Counted from the first letter of the stretch, positions 15,839-25,320 are shown. The stretch is DNA of 44,736 nt from an uncultured Persicobacter sp. (GCA_947498325.1 CANMKE010000038.1:1-44736); one strand, 5' to 3'. Translations and numbers: made by a program. Notes: generated from the letters alone by a model not told the origin.

Positions 15839-17698
15839 TTAGAACACCAAACCAAAGCTCAGGCCGAAGCGGAAGTCCACAGGAAAGTAATCTGTGGTTA
15901 TTGTCGAAAAATAGTCTTCATAATCGCTCTGAGCATCGTAATTGCGCCAAATAAACCGTGGGCCCGCAGCGACGCCAATGTACCAATCCAATGTAAATCG
16001 CACAGAAGGCCGGTGATTTTTTCTTGTGGATTGCGGACTGACGATCAGGCGGTCGCCCAATAAGAGGGCGTATTGCACTTTCCGTTCCTGTACCTGAAGT
16101 TCCAGTGGGGCACCGGCATCATCCAGCACCTCCACCGCATGCAAATTCTCACAATACCGAATCTCATGCCCAAAATACAGCATACCGTATGGTTTATTCC
16201 GCTGATAAAACTTCTGCCGAAGGCTAATTGCATAGCCCAGATCAAAGAGTGTTCCCCTTGGCAGTTGGCTATGCGTACTGAAAAATGGTTCTCGAAGTAA
16301 ACTGACACTCATTTCAATACCATGTCGCTCCTGAATATAATACTCCATACTCAGGGGAAGTTCTCCAGCAAAGGTATTAATGGGGGCAATGCTGACGATA
16401 AAACCCCGGAACTCATTCAGCCGGGGCAAAAAGTAGCGGGAACTTTTTTTCTTGTATCGGTAATCCGGTTTGTGGCTCACCCGGGCAGGTGCAGCGGTTT
16501 GCTGTGGCTGGGCATTGGTGAATTCCTCCACGGTCAGTGCCTGTTGCAAAGGTTCGTTGGCAGACGCCTGATGATAGCCAATCACTGAGGCATCTTCGGC
16601 ATACATCACCCAAACCCCACTTTTCACCCCATTGACGAGGCTCCCTTTGACTTTAAGGTTACCATTCGGATAAACCTCCGTGTATTCTCCAACTCCTCCT
16701 TTATAATGACATTGCCCTTTTACCTGCCCGTCAGGTTTAAAATAAAGCCAGTCGCCCACAAAATAGTCCCCCTTAACTTGCCCCTGGGTATGGATATGCC
16801 CCTGAGCGTCCTTTCCTGTAAAAGTCCCTTGGTCGTTGGCATAATTCACTACACCAGCAGGCTTTCCGTTGGGATCGAAAAATTGCCATTGTCCTTCGCG
16901 CTTTCCCTTATAATAATTTCCTTCTGCGGATTTTTGCTTGTTGGTATAAAATGTTTTCCAGGAACCACTGCGTTCACCGTCATCATATTGCCCACTGGCC
17001 TTCAGGTAACCATCCTCATTATAGAGCCGCCATTCGCCATGCTGAAGATCAGCAGAAAAAAGCCCCTCGCCAGCCACTTTACCGTTGTCGTGATACAATC
17101 GCCATTCGCCCTGTCGTTTTCCTTGCCATTGCGAACCTTCTCCCTTAATGTTGCCACTCGGATAATAATCAATAAACTCACCTTCGGCTTTGCTGAAATT
17201 GATTTCCGACTTGAGTTTGCCGTTGGGAAAATAGAACTTCCACCAGCCAGTCCTATGGCTTCCCTTAAACACTCCCGAAGCCTGCAATTTCCCCTGTCGG
17301 TCGAAAAACAACCACTCCCCTACTCTTTTATTGTTCAGCAGCTCCCCCTGCATTTTCGGCTGACCGTTATCGTGAAAATATTGCCACTTGCCTGCATTCA
17401 CCCGATTAACAATCTCCCCCTGCATTTTCACCTGCCCATTCTCATGGTAATAGCGCCAGAAGCCCACGGGTTCGTCCTGAAAATAATTCCCTTCGGCACT
17501 TTTATTCCCACTTTTGAAATACATCGTGTATCGACCTTCCATAATTTCAGGATCATCGCTACTCACCTCATAGGTTTCCATCAATTGCGTGTGGGCATCA
17601 TCATAATAGGTTTTTACCAATTTTTGCGCACAGCAATACGATAACAGCCCATAGGCGAAAAAGAAAGTGAAAAATATCCGTCGGGTTAAAGACAACAA
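15839..17698 (-). CDS. YwqK/MORN-repeat protein with C-terminal outer-membrane beta-barrel-like domain
   Basis: This 619-residue exported protein has a signal peptide (about 1-25, ending CCAQ). Residues about 55-395 are a tandem array of roughly 14 repeats of 20-23 residues, each of the type G-x-W-x-x-Y/F-x-x-N/D-G-K-x-x-x-x-G. This is the MORN_2/YwqK repeat. A low-complexity linker (about 400-430, Gln/Ala then basic) leads to a C-terminal domain (about 435-619) with alternating aromatic strands ending in GLSFGLVF, typical of a small outer-membrane barrel. The function is unknown; the repeat may act as a surface or periplasmic binding scaffold. A 312-aa antisense frame over the repeats is a shadow. 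Confidence 0.82.
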   Translation of the reverse strand: MLSLTRRIFFTFFFAYGLLSYCCAQKLVKTYYDDAHTQLMETYEVSSDDPEIMEGRYTMYFKSGNKSAEGNYFQDEPVGFWRYYHENGQVKMQGEIVNRVNAGKWQYFHDNGQPKMQGELLNNKRVGEWLFFDRQGKLQASGVFKGSHRTGWWKFYFPNGKLKSEINFSKAEGEFIDYYPSGNIKGEGSQWQGKRQGEWRLYHDNGKVAGEGLFSADLQHGEWRLYNEDGYLKASGQYDDGERSGSWKTFYTNKQKSAEGNYYKGKREGQWQFFDPNGKPAGVVNYANDQGTFTGKDAQGHIHTQGQVKGDYFVGDWLYFKPDGQVKGQCHYKGGVGEYTEVYPNGNLKVKGSLVNGVKSGVWVMYAEDASVIGYHQASANEPLQQALTVEEFTNAQPQQTAAPARVSHKPDYRYKKKSSRYFLPRLNEFRGFIVSIAPINTFAGELPLSMEYYIQERHGIEMSVSLLREPFFSTHSQLPRGTLFDLGYAISLRQKFYQRNKPYGMLYFGHEIRYCENLHAVEVLDDAGAPLELQVQERKVQYALLLGDRLIVSPQSTRKNHRPSVRFTLDWYIGVAAGPRFIWRNYDAQSDYEDYFSTITTDYFPVDFRFGLSFGLVF

Positions 17699-17800
17699 GG
17701 TATAAATTGGTTAATGAAGTAGGTCGATAAAAAATGATAAGGTTATATTCAAAACAATATCCTAATTACAATATTTTTCACATAATTAATACTGAAAAAA

Positions 17801-18166
17801 ATGAAAAAAACGATCATCATAGGGGCATCACCAAACGATGCCCGATATAGCTATAAAGCCACCAAAATGCTTTCAGAGTTCCGCCACCCAGTCATTCCAC
17901 TAGGCATTCGTTCGGGAAATATTGAAGGGCATGAGATTCTTTCCTTATCAGAAAAAAAACATTACGAAGATATAGACACCGTAACGCTTTACCTCTCTCC
18001 GGAAAATCAGGGCAGTTATATTGATTATATTCTGAGCCTTCATCCAAAGCGGGTGATCTTCAATCCCGGCACCTATAATCCCGCCTTTATTGAACAGCTC
18101 GAGGAAGCGGGCATTGAAGCGCAGGAAGCCTGCACACTGGTCTTACTCCGTACCCATCAATATTAA
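17801..18166 (+). CDS. CoA-binding (YccU-type) domain protein
   Basis: This 121-residue single-domain protein has a Rossmann-like CoA-binding fold (CoA_binding_2). It starts MKKTIIIGASPNDARYSYKA, the nucleotide-binding Gly/Ser turn of the family, and contains KRVIFNPGTYNP followed by an ACTLVLL strand. E. coli YccU is similar; no enzymatic role is established. Its stop overlaps the stop of the convergent protease gene by four bases (TTAA). Confidence 0.85.
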   Translation: MKKTIIIGASPNDARYSYKATKMLSEFRHPVIPLGIRSGNIEGHEILSLSEKKHYEDIDTVTLYLSPENQGSYIDYILSLHPKRVIFNPGTYNPAFIEQLEEAGIEAQEACTLVLLRTHQY

Positions 18167-19278
18167 TTCATAATAAATACTTGTGGGGTGAAGCTGAGGA
18201 TAAAAATCAGCATCGCCAGCCAACCCAATATCACCCGTTTTCTTCCCAATGGCTGCTGATCATAAGTATTTGGGTGATAGATGCCCAAAAATCTGCCCAG
18301 CATGAACATGAAAGCCAGCCAGACGGAAAAGCCCTCAAATGATGGAAAAATCAGTTTACAGCCAAACTGCAACGCAAAAATAATGGTGGCATAATAAACC
18401 CGCTCAAGCCTGTTCTCGGTCATTTTATAAAAACACATATACAGGAAGAACAGGTATAATGGGCTGTAAATCAAAATATCTTCTGTGGGCATTTGTGGGC
18501 TTACCATACCAATGCCCCCTAAAAACAACAACAGTAAAAATAACCATTTTGAAAAGATTCGGTGAGCCTTATCACCAATCAGGCCATACAGGATGTGCCC
18601 GCCATCAAGCTGACCGATGGGCAATAAGTTAAGTGCGGTAAAAAACAACGACAAGTAGCCGGCAAACAGAAAGGGATAATGCATCAGTTCGTGGGCGTTG
18701 GGGATCGTCGATGGGTCGGCAACAAACAGCCAGGCGAGTCCTTTCATCAACAAATTTGAACCCAGAGAGAATCCACCGTCCCCCGCCTGATAGACGTGCT
18801 GGGCGTAATCTTGCCCATATTTTAGATACTCTGGATGAATACTGTAGAGGTAGTCGATCGATGGAATATGGGTAAATCCGTAAATCAGTACGCCCACACA
18901 AACGATAAAACCCGCAAGTGGGCCTGAGAGGCCGACATCGAAATATTTTTTTCGTGAACCGATATAGCTTTTAATTCTTATCAGTGCGCCAAAAGTCCCG
19001 AGGCTTGGGGAAATTGACATAAACCACTGCGGAATGTAGTACGGCAGTGTGGTGTCAATCTTATGCTTTTTAGCCGTAAAATAATGTCCAAACTCATGGA
19101 CGGTCAAAATCCCCAAAAAAGGCAGGGAGTAGTGAAGTCCCGCAAGAAAGTCTGGAAAAGTGAGCGTTTGTTCCCCAAAGAACCACGATTTCCCAAACAT
19201 CCACTCGGCACCAGCAAGGGTGGTGGTGATCAGGGTGATGATGAACAAGCCGAGGTGTATAAATATTTTTTTTGCCAT
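18163..19278 (-). CDS. Site-2 protease family (M50) membrane metalloprotease
   Basis: This 371-residue intramembrane protease has about eight hydrophobic segments. The zinc site is HEFGH (H61, E62, H65) in an early membrane segment, with the partner Asp at D225 in NLLPIGQLDGGH. No PDZ domain is present, unlike RseP, so it belongs to the PDZ-less group whose substrates are unknown. A short GC hairpin (CCGCCC/GGGCGG, 19289-19306) sits 11 bases upstream of the ATG and could lower translation. It converges with the CoA-binding gene, sharing a TTAA overlap. Confidence 0.88.
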   Translation of the reverse strand: MAKKIFIHLGLFIITLITTTLAGAEWMFGKSWFFGEQTLTFPDFLAGLHYSLPFLGILTVHEFGHYFTAKKHKIDTTLPYYIPQWFMSISPSLGTFGALIRIKSYIGSRKKYFDVGLSGPLAGFIVCVGVLIYGFTHIPSIDYLYSIHPEYLKYGQDYAQHVYQAGDGGFSLGSNLLMKGLAWLFVADPSTIPNAHELMHYPFLFAGYLSLFFTALNLLPIGQLDGGHILYGLIGDKAHRIFSKWLFLLLLFLGGIGMVSPQMPTEDILIYSPLYLFFLYMCFYKMTENRLERVYYATIIFALQFGCKLIFPSFEGFSVWLAFMFMLGRFLGIYHPNTYDQQPLGRKRVILGWLAMLIFILSFTPQVFIMN

Positions 19279-19342
19279 AAATATGCTTCCGCCCCACTGT
19301 GGGCGGGTGTAATTTCAATGAATAGTCAATCCGATGGAAAGT

Positions 19343-19376
19343 AAAAAGCCCGCTGTTTCTTCAAAAAAGAGGGCTT
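19343..19376 (-). terminator. Probable terminator of the HAD phosphatase gene
   Basis: On the minus strand AAGCCC/GGGCTT encloses a loop that can itself pair (TCTT/AAGA) and is followed by TTTTA. It lies about 50 bases after the HAD stop codon. Confidence 0.55.
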
Positions 19377-19428
19377 ATGATGGTGCTCACCGTGATGTGC
19401 GATGTGATTATCGCATTACGGTTGACCA

Positions 19429-20061
19429 TTAATACTGAATACCGTAGTCGGCAAAAAAGGAGAAATCACCAGAATTGGGTTTCATTTGCTCCACTTGCCA
19501 GCCAAGGGCGCGGCAGGTTTTACAATTGGCCTCATTGTCGTCCACAAACAGCATCTCGCTCAGGTCAATGTTTTCCTGCTCAACCACGTATTCAAAAATT
19601 GCCGGATCAGGCTTACGCATCCCTATCTCATTTGAATAGTACACCTTGTCGAACATGGCGTGCATCCCACCTTCAAAACCATGCTGATTAACCATCCCAT
19701 CGAATTGCGCAACATGAATTGCGTTGGTGTTGCTCAGCAGTAAAACCCGGTAATTTTCGCGCAGTGACTGTACCATTTCAAGCCGCTCTTTGGGTAAATC
19801 CACCAGTACTTTATTCCAGTGATCGATCAATACCTGATGTGGAACCTCCACGCCGAGTTGCGCACTAAGCCGGTTTAAAAAATCGGTATTGCTGAGCTGT
19901 CCCTTCTCATGAGCATTGAACAGGTCTGTCTCATAAATACTTTCAGAAAGGACTGCCACTGGCTTCCCCGATAATTGTGAGAAGGCCTCAATGGCATGCT
20001 GAAGGCTGATATCGAGCAAAACTGCACCAAAATCAAATATGATTGTTTTTATCTGTTTCAT
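19429..20061 (-). CDS. HAD-superfamily hydrolase (YihX-like, HAD-IA)
   Basis: This 210-residue haloacid dehalogenase-type phosphatase has the motifs: I, IIFDFGAVLLD with nucleophile D10; II, LLLSN (S110); III, GMRKPDP (K150); IV, LFVDDNEANC (D174, D175). Motif I has Gly at the D+2 position, as in YihX (alpha-D-glucose-1-phosphate phosphatase) and its relatives, rather than the DxD of classical phosphatases. Residues 15-90 form the alpha-helical cap. The substrate is not known. A TATATTTG -7 box lies about 26 bases upstream. Confidence 0.87.
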   Translation of the reverse strand: MKQIKTIIFDFGAVLLDISLQHAIEAFSQLSGKPVAVLSESIYETDLFNAHEKGQLSNTDFLNRLSAQLGVEVPHQVLIDHWNKVLVDLPKERLEMVQSLRENYRVLLLSNTNAIHVAQFDGMVNQHGFEGGMHAMFDKVYYSNEIGMRKPDPAIFEYVVEQENIDLSEMLFVDDNEANCKTCRALGWQVEQMKPNSGDFSFFADYGIQY

Positions 20062-20086
20062 AAAAGTGTAAGTCTAATGCTATGAT

Positions 20087-20094
20087 CAAATATA
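20087..20094 (-). promoter_or_regulatory. -7 element of the HAD gene promoter
   Basis: The plus-strand CAAATATA reads TATATTTG on the minus strand. The predicted leader is about 20 nt. No -33 match was found. Confidence 0.45.
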
Positions 20095-20281
20095 ATTGAA
20101 TCGATATAATATATCAGCCCATGTACTATATTTAATCTATCGAATAAAATATTTAATCCTTTGAACAATGAATGAAAATTGAAGCAAAATATTGTGTGGA
20201 TCAAGGCATTAAACTAACAATTGTCATCGCAATCATCAGATTTTTGTCCTAAATTTCGCAAATTTTAATCTATCTATCGAA

Positions 20282-21502
20282 ATGAAACAATCTTCAGGAC
20301 AGCAAGTCGTCTTAGGTGTTCAATTCCTGTTTGTCGCCTTTGGCGCAACAGTTTTGGTACCGCTATTGGTGGGCATTGATCCCGCTGTTGCCCTATTTAC
20401 TGCCGGCGTCGGAACGCTTATCTTTCACCTTATCACCAAAGGAAAAGTACCTGTATTCCTGGGCAGTAGCTTTGCGTTTATTGCACCAATTATTGCCTGT
20501 ACCAAACTCTACGGACTGGAATCTACCTTCTCCGGCTTAATTGCAGTAGGTGGCGTGTATGCCGTAGCATCGGGTTTAATAAAGCTTCGTGGCTTAAAAG
20601 ATGTGGAGCGCTTGTTTCCCCCTGCGGTTGTTGGGCCAGTAATTATGGTGATTGGATTATCGCTGGCACATGTGGCCGTTGATATGGCCAAAACCAATTG
20701 GTTTGTCGCCATTGTCGTTTTATTGACCGCCATGGTGATTAACATTTATGGTAAAGGGTTTATGAAATTGGTGCCGATTTTTGGTGCGCTTGTTATCGGG
20801 TATTGCCTTTCAGTAGCCCTTGACCTCTCTGGACTTTATATTCACTTTGGTGACAAAATTATTGACTTCAGCCCAATTATTAATGCGGACTGGTTTGCTT
20901 TGCCTAAATTCATCCATCCTGAATTTAACTGGAATGCGGTATTGTTCATGTTGCCGGTCGCTTTTGCTCCTATGATTGAGCATATCGGAGATATGTACGC
21001 CATCAGTACAGTAGCGAAAAAAGACTTCGTTAAAGAGCCAGGCTTGCACCGTACGTTATTAGGCGATGGTATTGCCACAGCCTTTGCGGGCTTCTTGGGT
21101 GGGCCTCCAAACACCACCTATTCTGAAGTTACAGGTGCAATTTCCCTTACAGGTGTAACCAACCCGACGATCCTTCGAATTTCCGCTATTACAGCGATCT
21201 GTTTCTCGGTCATTGGTAAAGTGAGTGGTTTTTTGAGAACGATTCCTCAGGCCGTTTTAGGGGGGATCATGTTATTGCTTTTCGGAACCATTGCCTCGGT
21301 AGGTATTGGTGCGCTGGTACAAAACAAGGATCATTTCGCACAGCCTCGTAATCAGGCGATTGCAGCGGTCATCCTGACCATCGGTATTGGTGGTGCAGTA
21401 TTTCAATTCGGTGAATTTTCTCTTTCAGGTATTGGCTTGGCCTCTTTGGTTGGGGTAGTACTGAACCTGATTCTTCCTGATAAATCGCACGCTAAAAAAT
21501 AA
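20282..21502 (+). CDS. uraA: Uracil/xanthine permease (NCS2, UraA-like)
   Basis: This 406-residue inner-membrane nucleobase:proton symporter of the NCS2 family has about 14 hydrophobic segments. Recognisable family features are FLGSSFAFIAPI in TM3, the region PMIEHIGDMYAIS with the substrate-binding Glu, and NTTYSEVTGAISLTGVTNP in TM10. These favour uracil over xanthine, but specificity is inferred. It is monocistronic. The 220-bp upstream region is AT-rich and no riboswitch was recognised. Confidence 0.92.
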   Translation: MKQSSGQQVVLGVQFLFVAFGATVLVPLLVGIDPAVALFTAGVGTLIFHLITKGKVPVFLGSSFAFIAPIIACTKLYGLESTFSGLIAVGGVYAVASGLIKLRGLKDVERLFPPAVVGPVIMVIGLSLAHVAVDMAKTNWFVAIVVLLTAMVINIYGKGFMKLVPIFGALVIGYCLSVALDLSGLYIHFGDKIIDFSPIINADWFALPKFIHPEFNWNAVLFMLPVAFAPMIEHIGDMYAISTVAKKDFVKEPGLHRTLLGDGIATAFAGFLGGPPNTTYSEVTGAISLTGVTNPTILRISAITAICFSVIGKVSGFLRTIPQAVLGGIMLLLFGTIASVGIGALVQNKDHFAQPRNQAIAAVILTIGIGGAVFQFGEFSLSGIGLASLVGVVLNLILPDKSHAKK

Positions 21503-21637
21503 AGTACCCCAAAAATCAAGATATTTATAAAAAGCCGGCAATTGTCGGTTTTTTTTTGATTAAAACATGGTATTTCATCACAAAATCACCAACTTCTTAG
21601 TTGTATTATTTAAGTATAATCAAAGCCAAATAGGAGT

Positions 21638-22438
21638 ATGGAGAACCAACAGCAACCGATTAAGGTCAACAAAAAAATTTATGAAAAAGAGCTGGAGCGC
21701 CTTCAGCTTGAGCTGGTAAAACTGCAAAAATGGGTCAAGAAAAAGGGCTTACGCGTTTGTGTTTTATTTGAAGGAAGAGATGCCGCCGGAAAAGGTGGAG
21801 CCATCAAGCGGATCCGTGAAAACCTGAGCCCGAGAATTTGCAAAGTGGTTGCGCTGGGTATTCCTACTGAAAAAGAGAAAACGCAATGGTACTTCCAGCG
21901 TTATGTCCATCATTTACCCGCTGCCGGAGAGATTGTCCTTTTTGACAGAAGCTGGTACAACCGCGCAGGGGTAGAACATGTGATGGGCTATTGCAGTCAG
22001 GAGCAGTATGAAGAGTTTTTGCGCAGCTGTCCGGAATTTGAACGTATGCTGATCCGCTCGGGGCTGATCCTTGTTAAATACTGGTTCTCTGTAAGTGATG
22101 ACGAGCAGGAGAAACGCTTCAAGGAAAGGCTTGCAACGCCCATGAAGCGATGGAAATTCTCCCCGATGGATATTAAATCCAGGGAAAAATGGATGGAATA
22201 TTCGCAGGCCAAAGATCAGATGTTCTCCTATACAGACACCAAGCAGAGCCCCTGGAATGTGGTAAAAGCCGATAACAAAAAAGCGGCACGATTGAACTGT
22301 ATTGCCCACTTGCTTGATCAGATAGATTATGAGGACATTCCTGATGAGGAAATTGTCCTGCCGGAAATCGATAAAAGCAAAGGCTATATCCGGATGCCGA
22401 TTTCAGAGCTGACCTATGTTCCCAAAAAATATGAATAA
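21638..22438 (+). CDS. ppk2: Polyphosphate kinase 2 (PPK2)
   Basis: This 266-residue P-loop kinase moves phosphate between polyphosphate and nucleotides, typically making ATP or GTP from ADP/GDP. Walker A is GRDAAGKGG (46-54) and the Walker B-like catalytic segment is LFDRSWYNRAGVE with D103. The lid arginine region SDDEQEKRFKERL and the PMKRWKFSPMD segment are typical. The single-domain length suggests class I, but the class cannot be fixed by eye. It is convergent with topA, sharing a terminator. Confidence 0.92.
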   Translation: MENQQQPIKVNKKIYEKELERLQLELVKLQKWVKKKGLRVCVLFEGRDAAGKGGAIKRIRENLSPRICKVVALGIPTEKEKTQWYFQRYVHHLPAAGEIVLFDRSWYNRAGVEHVMGYCSQEQYEEFLRSCPEFERMLIRSGLILVKYWFSVSDDEQEKRFKERLATPMKRWKFSPMDIKSREKWMEYSQAKDQMFSYTDTKQSPWNVVKADNKKAARLNCIAHLLDQIDYEDIPDEEIVLPEIDKSKGYIRMPISELTYVPKKYE

Positions 22439-22475
22439 AAAAATCCCCGCAGCGCTTCCGTTGCGGGGATTTTTA
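22438..22475. terminator. Bidirectional terminator between ppk2 and topA
   Basis: AAAATCCCCGCA and TGCGGGGATTTT form a 12-bp GC-rich stem around a 10-nt loop. A/T runs on both sides allow it to stop transcription from ppk2 (plus) and from topA (minus). Confidence 0.92.
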
Positions 22476-22486
22476 TGTTTTGCCTA

Positions 22487-24985
22487 TTAGGCTTCCGCCT
22501 CTTTTTCCACTACTGGAGTGGCTTTTTTACGGGTGGTTGTTTTTTTTGCGGTGGTCGTTTTCTTCGCCGCTGGTTTCTTTGCTGCCGTTTTCTTGGCTGC
22601 AGGCTTTTTGGCAGTGGCTTTCTTCGCCGCTGGCTTTTTCGCTGCGGTGGTTTTCTTTGCCGCCCCTTTTTTGCCTTTTTCCGGTGTCGCTGCTTCCCAC
22701 TCTACGGCCTGTTCCCAGGTAATTTCAAGAGGCGTTTCTTTAAGCTCTTTCGGAATCTTCACATTTTTCTTCCCAAACTTGATGTATGGTCCCCATCGGC
22801 CTTTCAGCACCTGCACCTCAGGATCTTCATCAAAAGCCTTGATAAACTTCTCACGATCTGCCTGACGCTTGGCTTCAATCAGCTCAATGGCGGTATCGAT
22901 TTCCACTGAAAGCGGATCATACTCTTTACCCAAAGAGACAAATTTCCCATCATGGCGAAGGTATGGCCCGAAGCGACCAATGGCCGCTACCACTTTTTTA
23001 TCTTCATACATCCCCACATCACGTGGCAATTTGAAGAGCTCCAAAGCCTCCTCCAAAGTAATTTTCTCCAGATACTGCCCCTTACGCAAGCTGGCAAACT
23101 GTGGCTTTTCTGCACCTTCCTCTTCGGAAGTTTCTCCGAGTTGTACCAATGGGCCAAATCGGCCCAATCGTGCAATCACAGGCTTTCCGGTTTTAGGATC
23201 ATTCCCCAATTCCCGGGCAGAGCTAATTTCACGACGGTCAATCAATTCTGCCTGTTCTACTTTGGTATGGAAACCGCTGTAAAAACTGCCGATCATCTCG
23301 TCCCAGTTTTGCTGTCCGTGAGCAATTTCATCAAATTCCTTTTCCACTTTTGCGGTGAAGGAGAAATCAACCACATTCGGGAAATATTCCACCAAGAAAT
23401 CATTTACCACCATCCCAATATCTGTTGGGTATAGCTTGTTCTTCTCTGCGCCTGTCGTTTCGGTTTTATCCAAAGCTGTCAGTTGCAAATCCGAGCCCAA
23501 AATCAATTCACGGTAAGGGCGTTCCACCCCGTCGCGTGGCTCTTTCACCACATAATTTCGGCGCTGTACTGTAGAGATCGTCGGTGCATAAGTAGAAGGA
23601 CGACCGATGCCTTTTTCCTCCAGTTCTTTCACCAGACTGGCCTCTGTAAATCTTGCCGGCGGACGTGTGAACCCCTGACGTGCAATCATTTCATTGAAGG
23701 CCAATTCCTGCCCCTCAGACAATGGCGGCAACATATCTTTGGATTCTTCATTTTGATCCTCATCGTCCGAAGATTCGATGTAAACCTTTAAGAAACCTTC
23801 AAAAGTAACCACCTGCCCTGTTGCCGAAAGCTCCTCGCTGCGGGTAGAAACCCCAATTTTAGCGGTCGTCTTTTCAATCTCGGCTTGTGACATCTGCGAT
23901 GCAATAGCACGTTTCCAGATCAATTCGTAAAGGCGTTGCTCGTTACGCTCTCCGGTGGTGATTTTATGCTCAGCGAAATTTGTCGGACGGATGGCCTCGT
24001 GAGCCTCCTGTGCCGAAGCAGATTTCGTGGTGTATTTTCTCGTATGTGCGTATTCCTCTCCATAGGCCTGAGTCACTTCTTTTGCCGCAGCAGCCAAAGC
24101 GTCATCAGATAAATTCAGGGAATCGGTACGCATATAAGTAATCTTACCGGCTTCATACAAACGCTGTGCTACCGCCATGGTTTGTGCTACCGAGAAGCCC
24201 AACTTACGCGATGCTTCCTGCTGAAGGGTGGAAGTCGTGAACGGTGGTGCCGGAGATTTCTTACTTGGCTTTTTGGTCAGGCTGTTGATCTTGAAAGTTG
24301 CTTGCTGACAGTCGGTAAGGAAAGCGTTGGCTTCCTCCTCGGTCTTGAACCTTGCAGGCAATTCTGCATGCAGATAACGGCCTTCAGGGAGATCGAAACG
24401 TGCTTTGATCTTAAAAAATGAACTCACCTGATGCGCGTCAATCGTGCGTTCGCGCTCCACGACAATACGTACTGCTACGGACTGCACACGACCCGCCGAC
24501 AGACCGGCCTTAATTTTTTTCCATAAAACTGGCGAAAGCTCAAAACCCACCAAGCGGTCAAGGACCCTTCGTGCCTGTTGTGCATTCACCAGGTTTTCAT
24601 CGATGGTCCGTGGATTGTTAATCGCCTTGACAATCGCATTTTTGGTAATTTCATGAAAGACAATCCGTTTGGTACGTTCATCTTCCAATTTTAAGGTTTC
24701 TTTCAAGTGCCATGAAATCGCCTCTCCCTCACGGTCATCATCGGATGCGAGATAGACCAATTCGGCATCCTTGGCTAATTTTTTCAGGTCACGAATAACC
24801 TCCTTCTTGTCAGCACTTACTTCATAGGTCGGCTTAAAACCATTCTCTATATCAATGGCATTGTTCCCCTTGGGCAAATCCCGAACGTGCCCAAAGCTCG
24901 AAACAACTTTATAGTCCTCTCCCAAATAGCCTTCAATGGTCTTGGCCTTGGCAGGGGACTCCACTATTACCAAATTTTTCTGCAT
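22487..24985 (-). CDS. topA: DNA topoisomerase I with histone H1-like lysine/alanine tail
   Basis: This 832-residue type IA topoisomerase relaxes negative supercoils. The TOPRIM domain (about 1-120) starts NLVIVESPAKAKTIEGYLG and holds the acidic motif ASDDDREGEA. LSAGRVQSVAVR lies near 165 and the catalytic Tyr is in ITYMRTDSLNLS near residue 290. The C terminus has glycine-rich repeats (GRFGPLVQLG, GRFGPYLRH, GRWGPYIKFG) instead of zinc fingers. The last 60 residues consist of repeated KKPAAKK/KKTTTAKK units like eukaryotic H1 or bacterial HC1 tails, probably adding sequence-independent DNA binding. The ATG at 24985 begins the conserved core; a start at 25030 would almost coincide with the predicted transcription start. 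Confidence 0.97.
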   Translation of the reverse strand: MQKNLVIVESPAKAKTIEGYLGEDYKVVSSFGHVRDLPKGNNAIDIENGFKPTYEVSADKKEVIRDLKKLAKDAELVYLASDDDREGEAISWHLKETLKLEDERTKRIVFHEITKNAIVKAINNPRTIDENLVNAQQARRVLDRLVGFELSPVLWKKIKAGLSAGRVQSVAVRIVVERERTIDAHQVSSFFKIKARFDLPEGRYLHAELPARFKTEEEANAFLTDCQQATFKINSLTKKPSKKSPAPPFTTSTLQQEASRKLGFSVAQTMAVAQRLYEAGKITYMRTDSLNLSDDALAAAAKEVTQAYGEEYAHTRKYTTKSASAQEAHEAIRPTNFAEHKITTGERNEQRLYELIWKRAIASQMSQAEIEKTTAKIGVSTRSEELSATGQVVTFEGFLKVYIESSDDEDQNEESKDMLPPLSEGQELAFNEMIARQGFTRPPARFTEASLVKELEEKGIGRPSTYAPTISTVQRRNYVVKEPRDGVERPYRELILGSDLQLTALDKTETTGAEKNKLYPTDIGMVVNDFLVEYFPNVVDFSFTAKVEKEFDEIAHGQQNWDEMIGSFYSGFHTKVEQAELIDRREISSARELGNDPKTGKPVIARLGRFGPLVQLGETSEEEGAEKPQFASLRKGQYLEKITLEEALELFKLPRDVGMYEDKKVVAAIGRFGPYLRHDGKFVSLGKEYDPLSVEIDTAIELIEAKRQADREKFIKAFDEDPEVQVLKGRWGPYIKFGKKNVKIPKELKETPLEITWEQAVEWEAATPEKGKKGAAKKTTAAKKPAAKKATAKKPAAKKTAAKKPAAKKTTTAKKTTTRKKATPVVEKEAEA

Positions 24986-25038
24986 CGTTACAGCACAGGT
25001 TATATTCCGATGCCCATTTCTATAAGGCACCCTAAAAA

Positions 25039-25071
25039 CAAAAATAGAATATGCACTAATTATTGAACAAA
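25039..25071 (-). promoter_or_regulatory. Promoter of topA
   Basis: On the minus strand TTTG (25068-25071) is separated by 21 bases from TATTTTTG (25039-25046), a full Bacteroidota -33/-7 promoter. It predicts a leader of about 50 nt to the ATG at 24985. Confidence 0.7.
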
Positions 25072-25320
25072 TTCAACATTGAAGTACTCATTTGACTGGT
25101 GCATATCTACAAACATAGGTTTAAATTTGTCGGTTTTTCAAATAAATACAAGAGAAAATTATCCCTCTGCCTAAAAAAAATAAATAATTACGTCCATTTT
25201 TAAGCTAAAACAACCTATAAACCTTTAATTAGAACCTATTGATTATCAACTATTTGAAAACGCAAAACATCCCGACATTCTTCCTGTTTGAAAAAAAATA
25301 ACGGCCTCAGGTAGAAATCT

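Noticed and set aside
16706-17644. 312-codon plus-strand open frame
   Set aside because: It is antisense to the YwqK repeats. The repeated sense codons keep the opposite frame open; its protein is a run of hydrophobic low-complexity residues without family features.
20100-20281. Possible riboswitch upstream of uraA
   Set aside because: The spacer is AT-rich without a recognisable conserved aptamer or a terminator hairpin before the start codon.
20691-20704. Palindrome AAACCAATTGGTTT inside uraA
   Set aside because: It lies deep in coding sequence, is an everted version of the operator half-sites, and encodes ordinary residues.
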